A stretch of 64,000 nt of DNA from Actinomycetota bacterium. Lineage in GTDB: Bacteria; Actinomycetota; Acidimicrobiia; Spongiisociales; UBA4744. The stretch covers positions 1-64,000 of the forward strand of contig JAADGS010000030.1 in NCBI GenBank assembly GCA_013152275.1. The letters are read 5' to 3'. Position 1 is the first letter of the stretch, and each line of letters starts with the position of its first letter. A program made the translations under genes and the position numbers. This document shows, one piece after another, positions 35,290 through 43,692 of the stretch. The notes under the pieces were generated by a model, which did no database searches, was not told the DNA's origin, and worked only from the letters and a program-made list of their open reading frames with translations.

Positions 35290-36615
35290 CTACTTCCAGG
35301 ACACTGCCGGGTACTTGGGCTGACTCTCCTGGAGTTCGGCAGGCCACACCTGCTGCACAGCGCCATTCTGCACCTGCATCAGCACCGGTTGCGCATTCAC
35401 GTTCTCACCTGCCGAATTGAACTTGATCGGCCCCGGGTACGCCATGAGATGATCTGACAAGTTGGTCTGTGACAACGCATCACGAATGGCCGTGGGATCC
35501 GTCGAGCCGGCTCGCTCAATGGCATCTGCAAGCACAACGACCGCCTGATAGGCGAGCACGGAGGCTGTGTCCATCAGCTCACCGTACTGGGCTTGGTACC
35601 GATCGCGAACGTCGGCAACCTTCGTGCTGGCGGCGTTGTAGTGGTAATTCGAATCGAAGAAACCCTCGGCTCCGGCCGCGAAGTCAGCAGTGAACTCGGG
35701 CGTGTCGAACGCACCGTTCGCGACTCCGAATATCGCCTTGACATCGACGGCAAGGTCCTTGGCGGCGCGCGCCGCCAAGAGGCCATCGTTGTAGTAGCCG
35801 GTCACCACGATCACATCCGGCTTGGGGGCGGCGGCCTGGGTCATTTCAGTGGTCAGGTCGGTAACCGTGAACGCACCGTAGGGAATCTCCGCGACCACTT
35901 CGATGCCATAGTCGGCGGCGGCGGCCTTGAATGCCTCGAAGACGCTCGTACCGAATCCGCTCTCTTCGTGTAGGTAGGAAACCTTGGTGACCGGCTCTCC
36001 GGCGGCCGTGGCAACCGTATTCAGGAATTCGGCTCCGTACTTGCCCATCGCCGTCGCGTTCGGCTGAACACGAAACGAGTACTTGTAGCCCTGCTGCAGG
36101 ATCGAGTCTGCTACGGCCACATCGATCACCAAAGGCACATTGCTACGTTCGGCGATGGCGGCAACGTTGGTGGTGACCGACGACTGATAGCTGCCGATGA
36201 GTCCGACAACACCTTCACCAACCAGCCGCTCGGCTTCCGCCTGACCTACCTCCGGCGCTCCCGTCGAGTCCGCGGACAGCAACTCCAGCTTTGCGCCTCC
36301 AAGGGATGCAATTCCACCGGCCTCATTGATATCGGCGACGGCCATCTTCGCGGCATTGTCCATCTTGGTCCCCGCACCGGCCAGCGCACCCGTCAAGGGA
36401 TGGATGGCCCCGATCTTGATGGTCTCCACCGGTGCAGCAGCCGTCGTGGTTGCCGCAGGCGCGGTCGTCGTTGTCACCGTCGCTTGCCCACTGGTCGTGG
36501 TCGTCGCGGCTTGGGTAGTCGGGGTGGTCGTTGTCTCACTGGTGCCACTGACACATGCGCTCGCGATGAGTGCCAGCGTCATCACCAGGATGAGAAGCTT
36601 GGAAAGCCGCTTCAT
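35290..36615 (-). CDS. ABC transporter substrate-binding lipoprotein (Leu/Ile/Val-binding-like, HAAT family)
   Basis: A 441-residue lipoprotein. The signal peptide ends at LIASAC (Cys21), followed by an unusually Thr-rich linker (residues 22-62, mostly T, A, Q, V) and a type I periplasmic-binding fold starting IKIGAIHPLTGALAGAG. GYYNDGLLAARAAKDL and FDSNYHYNAAS lie in the second lobe. HAAT proteins bind amino acids, amides, urea or aromatic acids, so the ligand is probably the amide or acid degraded by the island. ATG 36615 has a GGGAGG box 5 nt upstream. First gene of the operon ending with the flavoprotein; its promoter carries the composite IclR operator. Confidence 0.9.
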   Translation of the reverse strand: MKRLSKLLILVMTLALIASACVSGTSETTTTPTTQAATTTTSGQATVTTTTAPAATTTAAAPVETIKIGAIHPLTGALAGAGTKMDNAAKMAVADINEAGGIASLGGAKLELLSADSTGAPEVGQAEAERLVGEGVVGLIGSYQSSVTTNVAAIAERSNVPLVIDVAVADSILQQGYKYSFRVQPNATAMGKYGAEFLNTVATAAGEPVTKVSYLHEESGFGTSVFEAFKAAAADYGIEVVAEIPYGAFTVTDLTTEMTQAAAPKPDVIVVTGYYNDGLLAARAAKDLAVDVKAIFGVANGAFDTPEFTADFAAGAEGFFDSNYHYNAASTKVADVRDRYQAQYGELMDTASVLAYQAVVVLADAIERAGSTDPTAIRDALSQTNLSDHLMAYPGPIKFNSAGENVNAQPVLMQVQNGAVQQVWPAELQESQPKYPAVSWK

Positions 36616-36642
36616 GAAGTCCTCCCGTTCAGCCTTCAGAGC

Positions 36643-36667
36643 GTTTCTTCTAGCGAAACGCTGTTCC
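36643..36667. promoter_or_regulatory. composite IclR-type operator at the transporter promoter
   Basis: Core palindrome GTTTC-N7-GAAAC (36643-36659), extended to 8-bp arms AGCGTTTC/GAAACGCT, with an extra half-site GTTCC at 36663-36667. On the minus strand this reads GGAAC-AGC-GTTTC-N7-GAAAC, the same order as at 26039 and 41954. It lies directly downstream of a minus-strand -10-like TAGATT (36676-36671) and upstream of the divergent gene at 36688, so one site could control both directions. Confidence 0.65.
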
Positions 36668-36687
36668 TGAAATCTATCATCCTTGGT

Positions 36688-37101
36688 ATGCCAGTGTCAA
36701 TGGAGCGCGAATTCGGTCCTGACCATCCCATTCAGATCGTGGCTCGTTATCTCGAGCTGTCGAGCTGCAGGAGGCTCGCCGAAGCCCAAGGCTGCCTTGA
36801 CGATCATGCCCAATTGATATTCCCCAATGGCACCTTTGCCGGTGTCGAAGACATGGTCCAAGCAACTCGAAGTCGGTATCGGAGCATCGCCAAAACCTAC
36901 GTCTCCTGGGATGTGGCGTACCACGAAGACGGATCGGTGGTCGTGGTGAGCACCGGCACGTTGAACGGCATCAACAGCCACGGAGTCCCCTTCTCCGGAG
37001 TCCGTTACATCGACCGGTTCGTGCTTCGTGACGGGAAGATCACCCTGCAACAGGTATGGAACGATTTGGCGGAGGCACGTGTCCTGGAACGCCGCGAATA
37101 G
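36688..37101 (+). CDS. SnoaL/NTF2-like protein
   Basis: A 137-residue alpha+beta-barrel protein of the nuclear transport factor 2-like superfamily (VARYLELSSCRRLAEAQGCLDDHAQLIFPNGTFAGVEDMVQA...YIDRFVLRDGKITLQQVWND). Members include isomerases, dehydratases, cyclases and non-catalytic binding proteins. ATG 36688 lies 8 nt after a TATCAT -10-like box (36675-36680), so the mRNA may be leaderless. Divergent from the transporter operon and under the same operator. Convergent with the isochorismatase gene, 6 nt apart. Confidence 0.75.
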   Translation: MPVSMEREFGPDHPIQIVARYLELSSCRRLAEAQGCLDDHAQLIFPNGTFAGVEDMVQATRSRYRSIAKTYVSWDVAYHEDGSVVVVSTGTLNGINSHGVPFSGVRYIDRFVLRDGKITLQQVWNDLAEARVLERRE

Positions 37102-37107
37102 CTGTAG

Positions 37108-37791
37108 TCACCGCTGCGACAGGAGAGTGTCGGTCGTCAGGACCCGACCGAACAACCGGCCGAAACTGATCACGGATGCCCGGTGCAGCTGCGCCGACGC
37201 CGCAGCGCAGGCATCGTCGACAAGGACACACGGATAACCGAGATCTGCGGCTTCTCGACCGGTGCTCTCCACACACGAGTTGGTCGATACCCCTGTCAAG
37301 ACGACCTGATCGACCCCGAGACGGAGGAGCACGTCGTACAGATCCGATCCAAGGAACCCACCGGCGGTGGTCTTGATAACCACCGAATCGCCCGGCGACG
37401 GCGCAACGAGTTCGAGGATCTCATGGTTGGGACTCCCCACCCGGTTGTTCGTCGCAACCATAAGAGGCCGAAGGAACGGCGCGACGTCATCAAAGCTGCC
37501 GGTACGGCTCCCCAAAGCCACATAGACGACTGGAGATCCCACCGATCGATACCGATCGAGCAGACGACGAACGTTGGGCACGACCTGCTGTTCGATACGG
37601 TCGAACCTCCACGCACCGCGATTCGCCTCACCCCTCTCGGCGAGAAGTCGACCCAACCCGTGGTAACGAGACGCAGACGCGTACTGCAGGTCGATCACGA
37701 GGAGGGCAGATCGGGAGATCTCGAAGTCGAACGGGGCGCGAAAGTCGATCGCGTAGTCGTTCGAGCACTCGGGCACTGCAGTTGGACACAT
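37108..37791 (-). CDS. isochorismatase-family cysteine hydrolase
   Basis: A 227-residue alpha/beta hydrolase of the isochorismatase superfamily. The Asp-Lys-Cys triad is visible: Asp in LLVIDLQ, Lys in VVIKTTAGGF, Cys in GVSTNSCVEST. Amidases of this family hydrolyse N-carbamoyl groups, maleamate, ureidoacrylate or nicotinamide. Its stop-start junction with the SDR is TGATG, so ATG 37791 is the start. Next to a hydantoinase-type enzyme, removal of a carbamoyl or amide group from the ring-opened product is the natural role. Confidence 0.85.
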   Translation of the reverse strand: MCPTAVPECSNDYAIDFRAPFDFEISRSALLVIDLQYASASRYHGLGRLLAERGEANRGAWRFDRIEQQVVPNVRRLLDRYRSVGSPVVYVALGSRTGSFDDVAPFLRPLMVATNNRVGSPNHEILELVAPSPGDSVVIKTTAGGFLGSDLYDVLLRLGVDQVVLTGVSTNSCVESTGREAADLGYPCVLVDDACAAASAQLHRASVISFGRLFGRVLTTDTLLSQR

Positions 37792-38537
37792 CACGGAATC
37801 GCAGTACGGCGCCCCATGTCGAGCAGAAGTGTCGACCCAGCGAGGGCCGTTGCCTCCGGGTCGAGGAGAAGGCTCACCGCCCAGGCAACCTGTTCGGGCA
37901 TCGCCAGTTCTCCCGTCGGTGCCGCCGACTGGAGCCGCTCGAGCATGACCTCTTCGTCAAGATGTTGGACTCGCGCCATGTCGGCAACAAGAGCACGAAG
38001 ACGGTCGGTGTCCACCGGACCCGGTGCAATTGCATGGCACGTGACACCACGCGGGGAATACGCGCGACTCAGCTGGCGAACGAGATTGGCCAACGCTGCG
38101 TTGGCGACCCCGGCCGTAACTGCCTCGGGAATCGGGTCGTAGCCCAGATTCCCTGTCACGGCAATGAGTCGGGAGCCGCGCTCCAGATGCGAATCAACGG
38201 CCCGCACGAGACGAAGCATGCCGTTCACTTTGAGATCGATCGCTGCGCTGACGGCATCTGTCGTCACGTCATCGACAGTCCCCCCAAGGGGTATGCCCGC
38301 GACATGAACGGCAACACGGACCCTTCCTCCCAGCTCCGCGGCGATCGACTCCGAGGCCGCATCGGATCGCAGATCCGCAACACAGGGAACGATGCCGGGA
38401 ACCGTGTCGGCGAGTTCTGCGAGGGTTTCCGCGGTACGGCTCACGGCAAGCACAGTGAGGCCACGCCCGGCAAGACGCCGCGCTATGGGCCGGCCCAACG
38501 CCCCGCTGGCTCCGACGACAACGGCCCACTCACTCAT
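37791..38537 (-). CDS. SDR-family protein lacking the catalytic Tyr and Lys
   Basis: A 248-residue Rossmann protein with an intact N-terminal VVVGASGALGRPIA motif and HVAG, but the catalytic segment reads PEAVTAGVANAALANL where YxxxKAAL is expected, so Tyr and Lys are Ala and Asn. The Ser is also replaced (AVTGNLG). It may be a binding or scaffolding protein, or use another chemistry. Overlaps the second PrpD gene by 4 nt. Confidence 0.75.
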   Translation of the reverse strand: MSEWAVVVGASGALGRPIARRLAGRGLTVLAVSRTAETLAELADTVPGIVPCVADLRSDAASESIAAELGGRVRVAVHVAGIPLGGTVDDVTTDAVSAAIDLKVNGMLRLVRAVDSHLERGSRLIAVTGNLGYDPIPEAVTAGVANAALANLVRQLSRAYSPRGVTCHAIAPGPVDTDRLRALVADMARVQHLDEEVMLERLQSAAPTGELAMPEQVAWAVSLLLDPEATALAGSTLLLDMGRRTAIP

Positions 38538-39931
38538 GCGATCTCCAACACACGGTCCACACTCGGCGCCTCCTCGAGTCGCCGGACCGCCTCCACCATC
38601 GCGACAACGTCGCTCTCCGACAGCCGGCGGGAGGCGTTCAGGCGGAACTTCGTGGTGAGTTCTTCGCGACTCAAGGGGCTTTCGGGACCACCTCGATTGT
38701 GACGAACTCGATGTTCGAGCACGGCTCCGGACGACATACGAACCTTCAGAATGCCACCGAAACTGTTCGGAAAGGCGTCGGTGGCTTCCTCATCGGCGAC
38801 ACAGCGGACCAACTCGGCGAGTCGGAGACGATCCGGATCTTCGATCGTGGCGTCGGTGAAATCATCGAGGTACACGCCGAGCCCTCCCCCGCCGAGCAGG
38901 GCCGTGGCGACCGTGAAGGGCCCGCTGAACTTCGCTGCATACGGGCTCGAAGGATGCACCTTCTGCTCTGGAGGCTCGGCAATCGTACGCAGGGTCGGTG
39001 CAGCAACACCGAGTTCGATCTCGACGATATCGGCAACGCAAAGCCCTCGGGATCTGAGTGCGAGTGCAGCATCGATTCCCGCGTGGGTGAAGTGGTTTGT
39101 CGGATACGGCTTGTAGTGAACCCGCTGCAACTCCCATCGGCCACCAAGATCGCCAATGAGAGCCTCCTCGTTGAAACGTCCTTCCGAGTACGCCCGGAAG
39201 AACCCGAAGCGGCCCTCCAACACCGTGGGAGGTCCGGTGACGCCCCGCAAAGCGAGCTGGCCGGCGGAAATGCCTGCGTGCGCCGCCCAACCGCAGTGCA
39301 TCCGCTTGACGGAACCTCCGGTCCGGTTGGCTTCGAGGAGCCCCGCACCCATACTGGCCGCGATGCCGATGGCGCTTGCCATGGCAGTTTCGTCAAGACC
39401 CAAGAGCATCCCGGTCGCGGCTGCCGAGGCGAGGGTGCCACAGATCGAGGTCGCGTGGAGACCGTTTTCGAAGAAGACGGAGTTCTTGATGGCCGGGTCG
39501 TAGGAGGCGGCTCCCAACCGAACGTTGATTTCGTCACCGACGGCCACGGCGACGAGCGCCTCGAGTCCGCCGGCTCCGGATGCCTGGGCGGCAGCAAGCA
39601 CGGCGGGCACGACCGAGGCGGAAGGGTGCAACACCGATGGAAGGTGCGTATCGTCGAAGTCGAGAGCGTGAGCCAGGGTCCCGTTGACGAGCGCGGCACT
39701 CGGGGCCGGCAGGCGAGTTGTCTTCCCGAGCACTCCAGCTTCGGGCTTGCCGCCCCAGTCCGACACCATCTCGTGCACGGCGTCACCGGGTTCGTCGCCC
39801 CACGCCGCCAGGGAATTGCCGAGCACGTCGAGAATCTTCGACTTGACGTCTTCGACAACGACATCGGGAATGCCACGATCGCGCGTCTCCACGGCGAAAG
39901 CGGCCAGTCGCTCAACCAACGTCTCAGCCAT
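38534..39931 (-). CDS. MmgE/PrpD-family protein, second copy
   Basis: A 465-residue protein. The family motif LDFDDTHLPSVLHPSASVVPA near residue 93 is classic, as are HCGWAAHAGISAGQLALRGVTGP and HYKPYPTNHFTHAGIDAA. It should act on a branched di- or tricarboxylate as dehydratase, decarboxylase or epimerase. Overlaps the cyclase gene by 8 nt. Confidence 0.85.
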   Translation of the reverse strand: MAETLVERLAAFAVETRDRGIPDVVVEDVKSKILDVLGNSLAAWGDEPGDAVHEMVSDWGGKPEAGVLGKTTRLPAPSAALVNGTLAHALDFDDTHLPSVLHPSASVVPAVLAAAQASGAGGLEALVAVAVGDEINVRLGAASYDPAIKNSVFFENGLHATSICGTLASAAATGMLLGLDETAMASAIGIAASMGAGLLEANRTGGSVKRMHCGWAAHAGISAGQLALRGVTGPPTVLEGRFGFFRAYSEGRFNEEALIGDLGGRWELQRVHYKPYPTNHFTHAGIDAALALRSRGLCVADIVEIELGVAAPTLRTIAEPPEQKVHPSSPYAAKFSGPFTVATALLGGGGLGVYLDDFTDATIEDPDRLRLAELVRCVADEEATDAFPNSFGGILKVRMSSGAVLEHRVRHNRGGPESPLSREELTTKFRLNASRRLSESDVVAMVEAVRRLEEAPSVDRVLEIA

Positions 39932-40742
39932 CGATGACCGCCAGCGGCCGAACCGGCGATCCGGTGGCTCCGACCAGCTTCAGGGGGGCGACGATGAACA
40001 GGAACTCGAAGATGCCTTGCTCGGCGAGACCGGTGAGATCCATCACTTCGATGATGTGGATACCCGATTCGACAAGCAGAATACGGTGTACCGGCAGGAC
40101 GCTGTGACCGGCGCCGGGCCGGATGACTTCAAACGCAATGGTCTCGGCGCCGGCAACACGCACTTTCCGGTCAACCAGCCAGTGACCGGCATCGATACCG
40201 AGTCCGGGGGCTCCCCCAGCCTGACCACGAAACGTCTCGGGGTCGGACCAATGCAGCGGCCATCCCGTGCGAATCAATGCAGCTTCACCCGTGCCCGGTC
40301 GTGTGCCGGCTCGCTTGGCGGCCGCGTCGAGGTCGGCTGCAGTGACTTCGTATCCGGCCGGCAGCACATCTACCTCATGAATCGCTGCGACGTCCAGCAG
40401 CACTCCTCGACACAGAATCGGAGCGATGGTTTCGACACCCAACACGGCGAAGCCTTCATGGCTTTGCACGGTCGCAGCATCGATGCTCCCGTACAGTTTG
40501 CCGTTGTGTGACACGTGGGCCAGCGAGTCGATGTGAGTACCGACGTGTCCACCGGTAACGATGATCTCGTTGGCGGCAGAGCCACCGTCGGGACGCATCA
40601 TGTCGCCGTGCCGGCGCAGCAGTGCCATCTGGTAAGCAGGATGATTGGGCGATACGGGCATGCCCCGCCGCATGCCCTGCGCCAGATCGATGACACGCGC
40701 GGAACGAAGTGCATCCCAGTCGATACCGAACGGTGCGGCCAT
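39924..40742 (-). CDS. cyclase-family metal-dependent hydrolase (kynurenine formamidase-like)
   Basis: A 272-residue protein with the signature GGHVGTHIDSLAH (HxGTHxDxxxH), the metal-binding site of the cyclase/arylformamidase family (PF04199). IDAGHWLVDRKV and GAGHSVLPVHRILL complete the pocket. Relatives hydrolyse N-formylkynurenine, isatin or cyclic imides or lactones. Between CoA-transferase and PrpD genes, a second ring or amide hydrolysis step is likely. Confidence 0.85.
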   Translation of the reverse strand: MAAPFGIDWDALRSARVIDLAQGMRRGMPVSPNHPAYQMALLRRHGDMMRPDGGSAANEIIVTGGHVGTHIDSLAHVSHNGKLYGSIDAATVQSHEGFAVLGVETIAPILCRGVLLDVAAIHEVDVLPAGYEVTAADLDAAAKRAGTRPGTGEAALIRTGWPLHWSDPETFRGQAGGAPGLGIDAGHWLVDRKVRVAGAETIAFEVIRPGAGHSVLPVHRILLVESGIHIIEVMDLTGLAEQGIFEFLFIVAPLKLVGATGSPVRPLAVIDG

Positions 40743-40758
40743 CGTGTTCCCTCCCTAC

Positions 40759-41949
40759 TCAGATGATGCCTTCGTCTTGCAGCCGCTGCAGATCTTCCTC
40801 GGTAAGACCCAACTCGTCCCGAAAGACCTCTTCGTTGTCCTCTCCAAGGCGCCGGCCCGCCCAGCGGATCCTGCCTGGAGTCTCCGACATTCGAAACAAT
40901 ACGTTCTGCATCCGGATGTCGCCGAGTTCGGGGTCCTTCACTGTCGTGATGGAGTCGAGCGCGCGGTATTGCGGATCCTCCATGATCTGCGCGATGTCGT
41001 AGATAGGTCCCACCGCCGCTTCCGCCTCCTCGAAGACGGCAGCGACCTCCTCTGCATCGTGTTCGGCTATCCATTCGCCAACATACCTGTCGAGGAGGTC
41101 GCCGTGCTCGGCACGGGTTCGACCCGACGCAAACCACGGTTCCTCGATCACCTCCGGATGCCCCACAAGACGCAACACCCGCTCGGCAATATTCTGTGAA
41201 CTGGTCGAGACGGCAACCCAGCGGCCATCGCGAGTCTTGTATGCATTCCTGGGAGCGTTGTTGACCGAGCGATTCCCGGTGCGCGGCTGCACGAGACCCA
41301 ACTGGTCATACACGAGCGGCTGTGGACCGAGGATCGTAAGAATTGGTTCGATGATCGCCAGGTCGATGATCTGCCCGGTTCCACCTGCACGGTCGCGGTG
41401 ATACAGGGCCATCAGAATCGCGATCGCCGTCGCCTGAGCGGCAATACCGTCGGCGAGTCCGAACGGCGGCAAGGTCGGCGGTCCGTCTGGTTCACCGGTG
41501 ATCGCTGCAAAACCACTCATGGACTCGGCCAAAGTACCGAATCCGGGTCGCTTGGCATACGGACCGAGCTGACCAAACCCAGTCACTCGGGCGAGGATCA
41601 ACCCGGGATTGACACTCTGGAGACGGTCCGGGCCGATGTTCCATCGTTCGAGCGTCCCCGGACGAAAGTTCTCGATCACGATGTCGGCGTCCTCTGCGAG
41701 GCGCACGAACAGCTCCTGACCTCGCGACTTGCTGAGATTCAGGGTGATCGCCCGCTTGTTGCGGCCAAGCATCTTCCACCACAGAGGCACGCCGTCCTTC
41801 ATGTAGCCGTGGTTTCGAACAGGATCGCCTCGCGGATGTTCGATCTTGATGACATCGGCGCCGAAGTCGGCAAGGATCGTCGCCGCCAAGGGACCTGCGA
41901 ACAGGGTGGCGACGTCGAGAACTTTCACACCGTCGAGCGCTGATGGCAT
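40759..41949 (-). CDS. CaiB/BaiF (class III) CoA-transferase
   Basis: A 396-residue family III CoA-transferase. Visible motifs: VLDVATLFAGPLAATILADFGADVIKIEHPRGD at the N-terminus (seen in parts), NKRAITLNL, FVRLAEDADIVIENFRPGTLERW, and GLADGIAAQATAIAILMALYHRD with the catalytic-region Asp. It moves CoA from a donor acyl-CoA to a carboxylate, here probably a branched dicarboxylic acid such as a malate or citramalate analogue. First gene of the operon CoA-transferase, cyclase, PrpD, SDR, isochorismatase. The promoter has TACTAT (41985-41980) and the composite IclR operator. Confidence 0.88.
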   Translation of the reverse strand: MPSALDGVKVLDVATLFAGPLAATILADFGADVIKIEHPRGDPVRNHGYMKDGVPLWWKMLGRNKRAITLNLSKSRGQELFVRLAEDADIVIENFRPGTLERWNIGPDRLQSVNPGLILARVTGFGQLGPYAKRPGFGTLAESMSGFAAITGEPDGPPTLPPFGLADGIAAQATAIAILMALYHRDRAGGTGQIIDLAIIEPILTILGPQPLVYDQLGLVQPRTGNRSVNNAPRNAYKTRDGRWVAVSTSSQNIAERVLRLVGHPEVIEEPWFASGRTRAEHGDLLDRYVGEWIAEHDAEEVAAVFEEAEAAVGPIYDIAQIMEDPQYRALDSITTVKDPELGDIRMQNVLFRMSETPGRIRWAGRRLGEDNEEVFRDELGLTEEDLQRLQDEGII

Positions 41950-41953
41950 ACTT

Positions 41954-41978
41954 GTTCCACTAGAGGGAATGTCGTTCC
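41954..41978. promoter_or_regulatory. composite IclR-type operator at the CoA-transferase promoter
   Basis: Core GTTCC-N7-GGAAT (41954-41970) plus half-site GTTCC at 41974-41978, exactly 20 bp from the first. On the minus strand it reads GGAAC-GAC-ATTCC-N7-GGAAC. It sits just downstream of the minus-strand -10-like TACTAT and 5 nt from the CoA-transferase ATG. A plus-strand TATCAT box (41984-41989) serves the divergent CitE gene, so both sides may respond. Confidence 0.65.
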
Positions 41979-42053
41979 GATAGTATCATCCCGAACCTTC
42001 CTGTACCAGATCCGACTTCACACAGGCGTCACGCCAGGAGGCATGTGTCACAA

Positions 42054-42971
42054 ATGACCGCCCGAAGCTACCTCTACGTTCCTGGTAACGCACCCCGAAT
42101 GTTCGCCAAGGCAAGCGACCGAGGAGCGGACGCACTCATCTTCGATCTGGAGGACGCCGTGCCTCCGGCAGCGAAGGCCTCGAGCCGGAACCTCGTCTCC
42201 GCATGGCTCCAAGAGCGCGGGCCCGACGTGACGCCGCCGGCATGGGTGCGGGTCAATCCCATCCGAGGCCTCATGGAGGACGATATCGCGACGGTCGTGC
42301 ATCCCGGTCTGGCCGGCCTCTACGTGCCCAAAGCCGAAGATCCCGACACACTCGAGGAGATCGCTGCATTCCTCGACGATCTCGAGAAGGAACGAGCCAC
42401 ATCGAGCATCCTTCTCGCACCCATTATCGAATCGGCTGCGGGATTGCAGGCGGTCTCCGAGCTGGCAGCGGCTCGCCGTGTATCTCATCTGGCCATGGGC
42501 GAAGCCGATCTCGCCGCAGACCTGGGCATCAGCGCCTCCGAAGACGAGCGTGAGTGGATATCGATTCGGATCCAGGTCGTCATTGCCAGTGCAGCGGCCG
42601 GGATCCAACCCCCGTCCGGAGCGGCGAGAATCGACATCGCGGACCTCGATGGTTTGCGAACCTCGTCAGAGCGCCTCTACCGCCTGGGCTTTCGGGCTCG
42701 CTCCGCGGTCCACCCTTCCCAGGTCCCCGTCATCAACGACGTCTTCACCCCTTCTCGAGCCGAGGTGGCGGCCGCCAGACGGGTCGTCGAGCTCTACGAA
42801 GATGCGCTCTCCCACGAGTCGGGCGTCGTGCTCGACGATCGAGGCAGAATGATCGACGAGGCAGTCGTCCGGTCCGCACGCGAAGTCCTGACAAGAGCCG
42901 AGCGCATCTCTGCCGACTCGTCGAATCCTCAAGCGGAGCGACTTGCCTCGACGGAGTCGGTCAACACGTAG
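42054..42971 (+). CDS. HpcH/HpaI-type C-C lyase, CitE-like (citrate lyase beta/malyl-CoA lyase family)
   Basis: A 305-residue TIM-barrel lyase starting RSYLYVPGNAPRMFAKA. Mg-binding and catalytic residues can be seen in LIFDLEDAVPPAAK, VRVNPI and MGEADLAADLG; FGARSAVHPSQ-type sequence (FRARSAVHPSQVPVIN) is typical of CitE. Members cleave malyl-, citramalyl- or citryl-CoA to acetyl-CoA or propionyl-CoA plus a 2-oxo acid. Divergent from the CoA-transferase gene: together they could activate and split a citramalate-like acid. Start is uncertain: AGGAGG is 3 nt from GTG 42045 and 12 nt from ATG 42054; homology fits either. Confidence 0.82.
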   Translation: MTARSYLYVPGNAPRMFAKASDRGADALIFDLEDAVPPAAKASSRNLVSAWLQERGPDVTPPAWVRVNPIRGLMEDDIATVVHPGLAGLYVPKAEDPDTLEEIAAFLDDLEKERATSSILLAPIIESAAGLQAVSELAAARRVSHLAMGEADLAADLGISASEDEREWISIRIQVVIASAAAGIQPPSGAARIDIADLDGLRTSSERLYRLGFRARSAVHPSQVPVINDVFTPSRAEVAAARRVVELYEDALSHESGVVLDDRGRMIDEAVVRSAREVLTRAERISADSSNPQAERLASTESVNT

Positions 42972-43297
42972 AAACGAAACTTCGTCCTTCCGGCAGGACC
43001 TCGCTCCGGAGGGATCGGGTGCTCACGAAACCACGCAAGATACTGCTCGTAGGAATCGTGGTTGGCGAAGTGCAGTTCTGCGATCCGGTAGAACGTCTCC
43101 GGTTCCTCTGAGGTGGGAGAACCTGCGCTCGTGGCGAGTATCGGCCGCACAACCGTATTGAAGACGAGCCGATCGAGATGCGGATTGGCGAGCAGATCCG
43201 GAATGTGAACATCCTGTAGCCACTGCTCATACTCATCCTTCGACACCCCCTCGACCAGGTCATAACCGAGAATGGCCTTCACTGTCGACGTGCCCAC
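42929..43297 (-). CDS. EthD-like dimeric alpha/beta-barrel protein
   Basis: A 122-residue ferredoxin-like-fold protein (VKAILGYDLVEGVSKDEYEQWLQDVHIPDLLANPHLDRLVFN...FYRIAELHFANHDSYEQYLAWFREHP), resembling EthD or Dabb stress-barrel proteins. GTG 43297 has a GGGAGG box 5 nt upstream. It overlaps the convergent lyase gene by 43 nt at the 3' ends. Such small proteins can be decarboxylases, monooxygenases or lactone isomerases; the function is unknown. Confidence 0.6.
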   Translation of the reverse strand: MGTSTVKAILGYDLVEGVSKDEYEQWLQDVHIPDLLANPHLDRLVFNTVVRPILATSAGSPTSEEPETFYRIAELHFANHDSYEQYLAWFREHPIPPERGPAGRTKFRFYVLTDSVEASRSA

Positions 43298-43692
43298 AAG
43301 TGCCTCCCATGCCAAGTGATCCGCTTGCCGACCGTAGCACGACGAACTGGGTTCGCACAGAGGCCGTTCCTGGGCATCGTGTCCGCTCCTCGACACTGCT
43401 CGGTCGCTTCCGGCCGGGGTTGGCCAAATCGAGTGTCAGGCGGGAGTCGAACTCCGCCGGAAGGGCTCCTGGAAGTCTCGAGGATCGCTCACGGTTCCGG
43501 ATCCGGAGCACACATCACAGAAAAGCCACGATCCAGGCCACCCGTTGTCGCACAACATGCTGGTGACCTCGATGCAGACCTGGAAACCCAGGTCGTCGGC
43601 GAGTGCCCTGAACGCGAAACAGAGGCACGACGCGCAGACTGCGCACTACGAAGACTGGGCCAGATGAAGTCCTCGCCGGTCTCCACGTTGAA

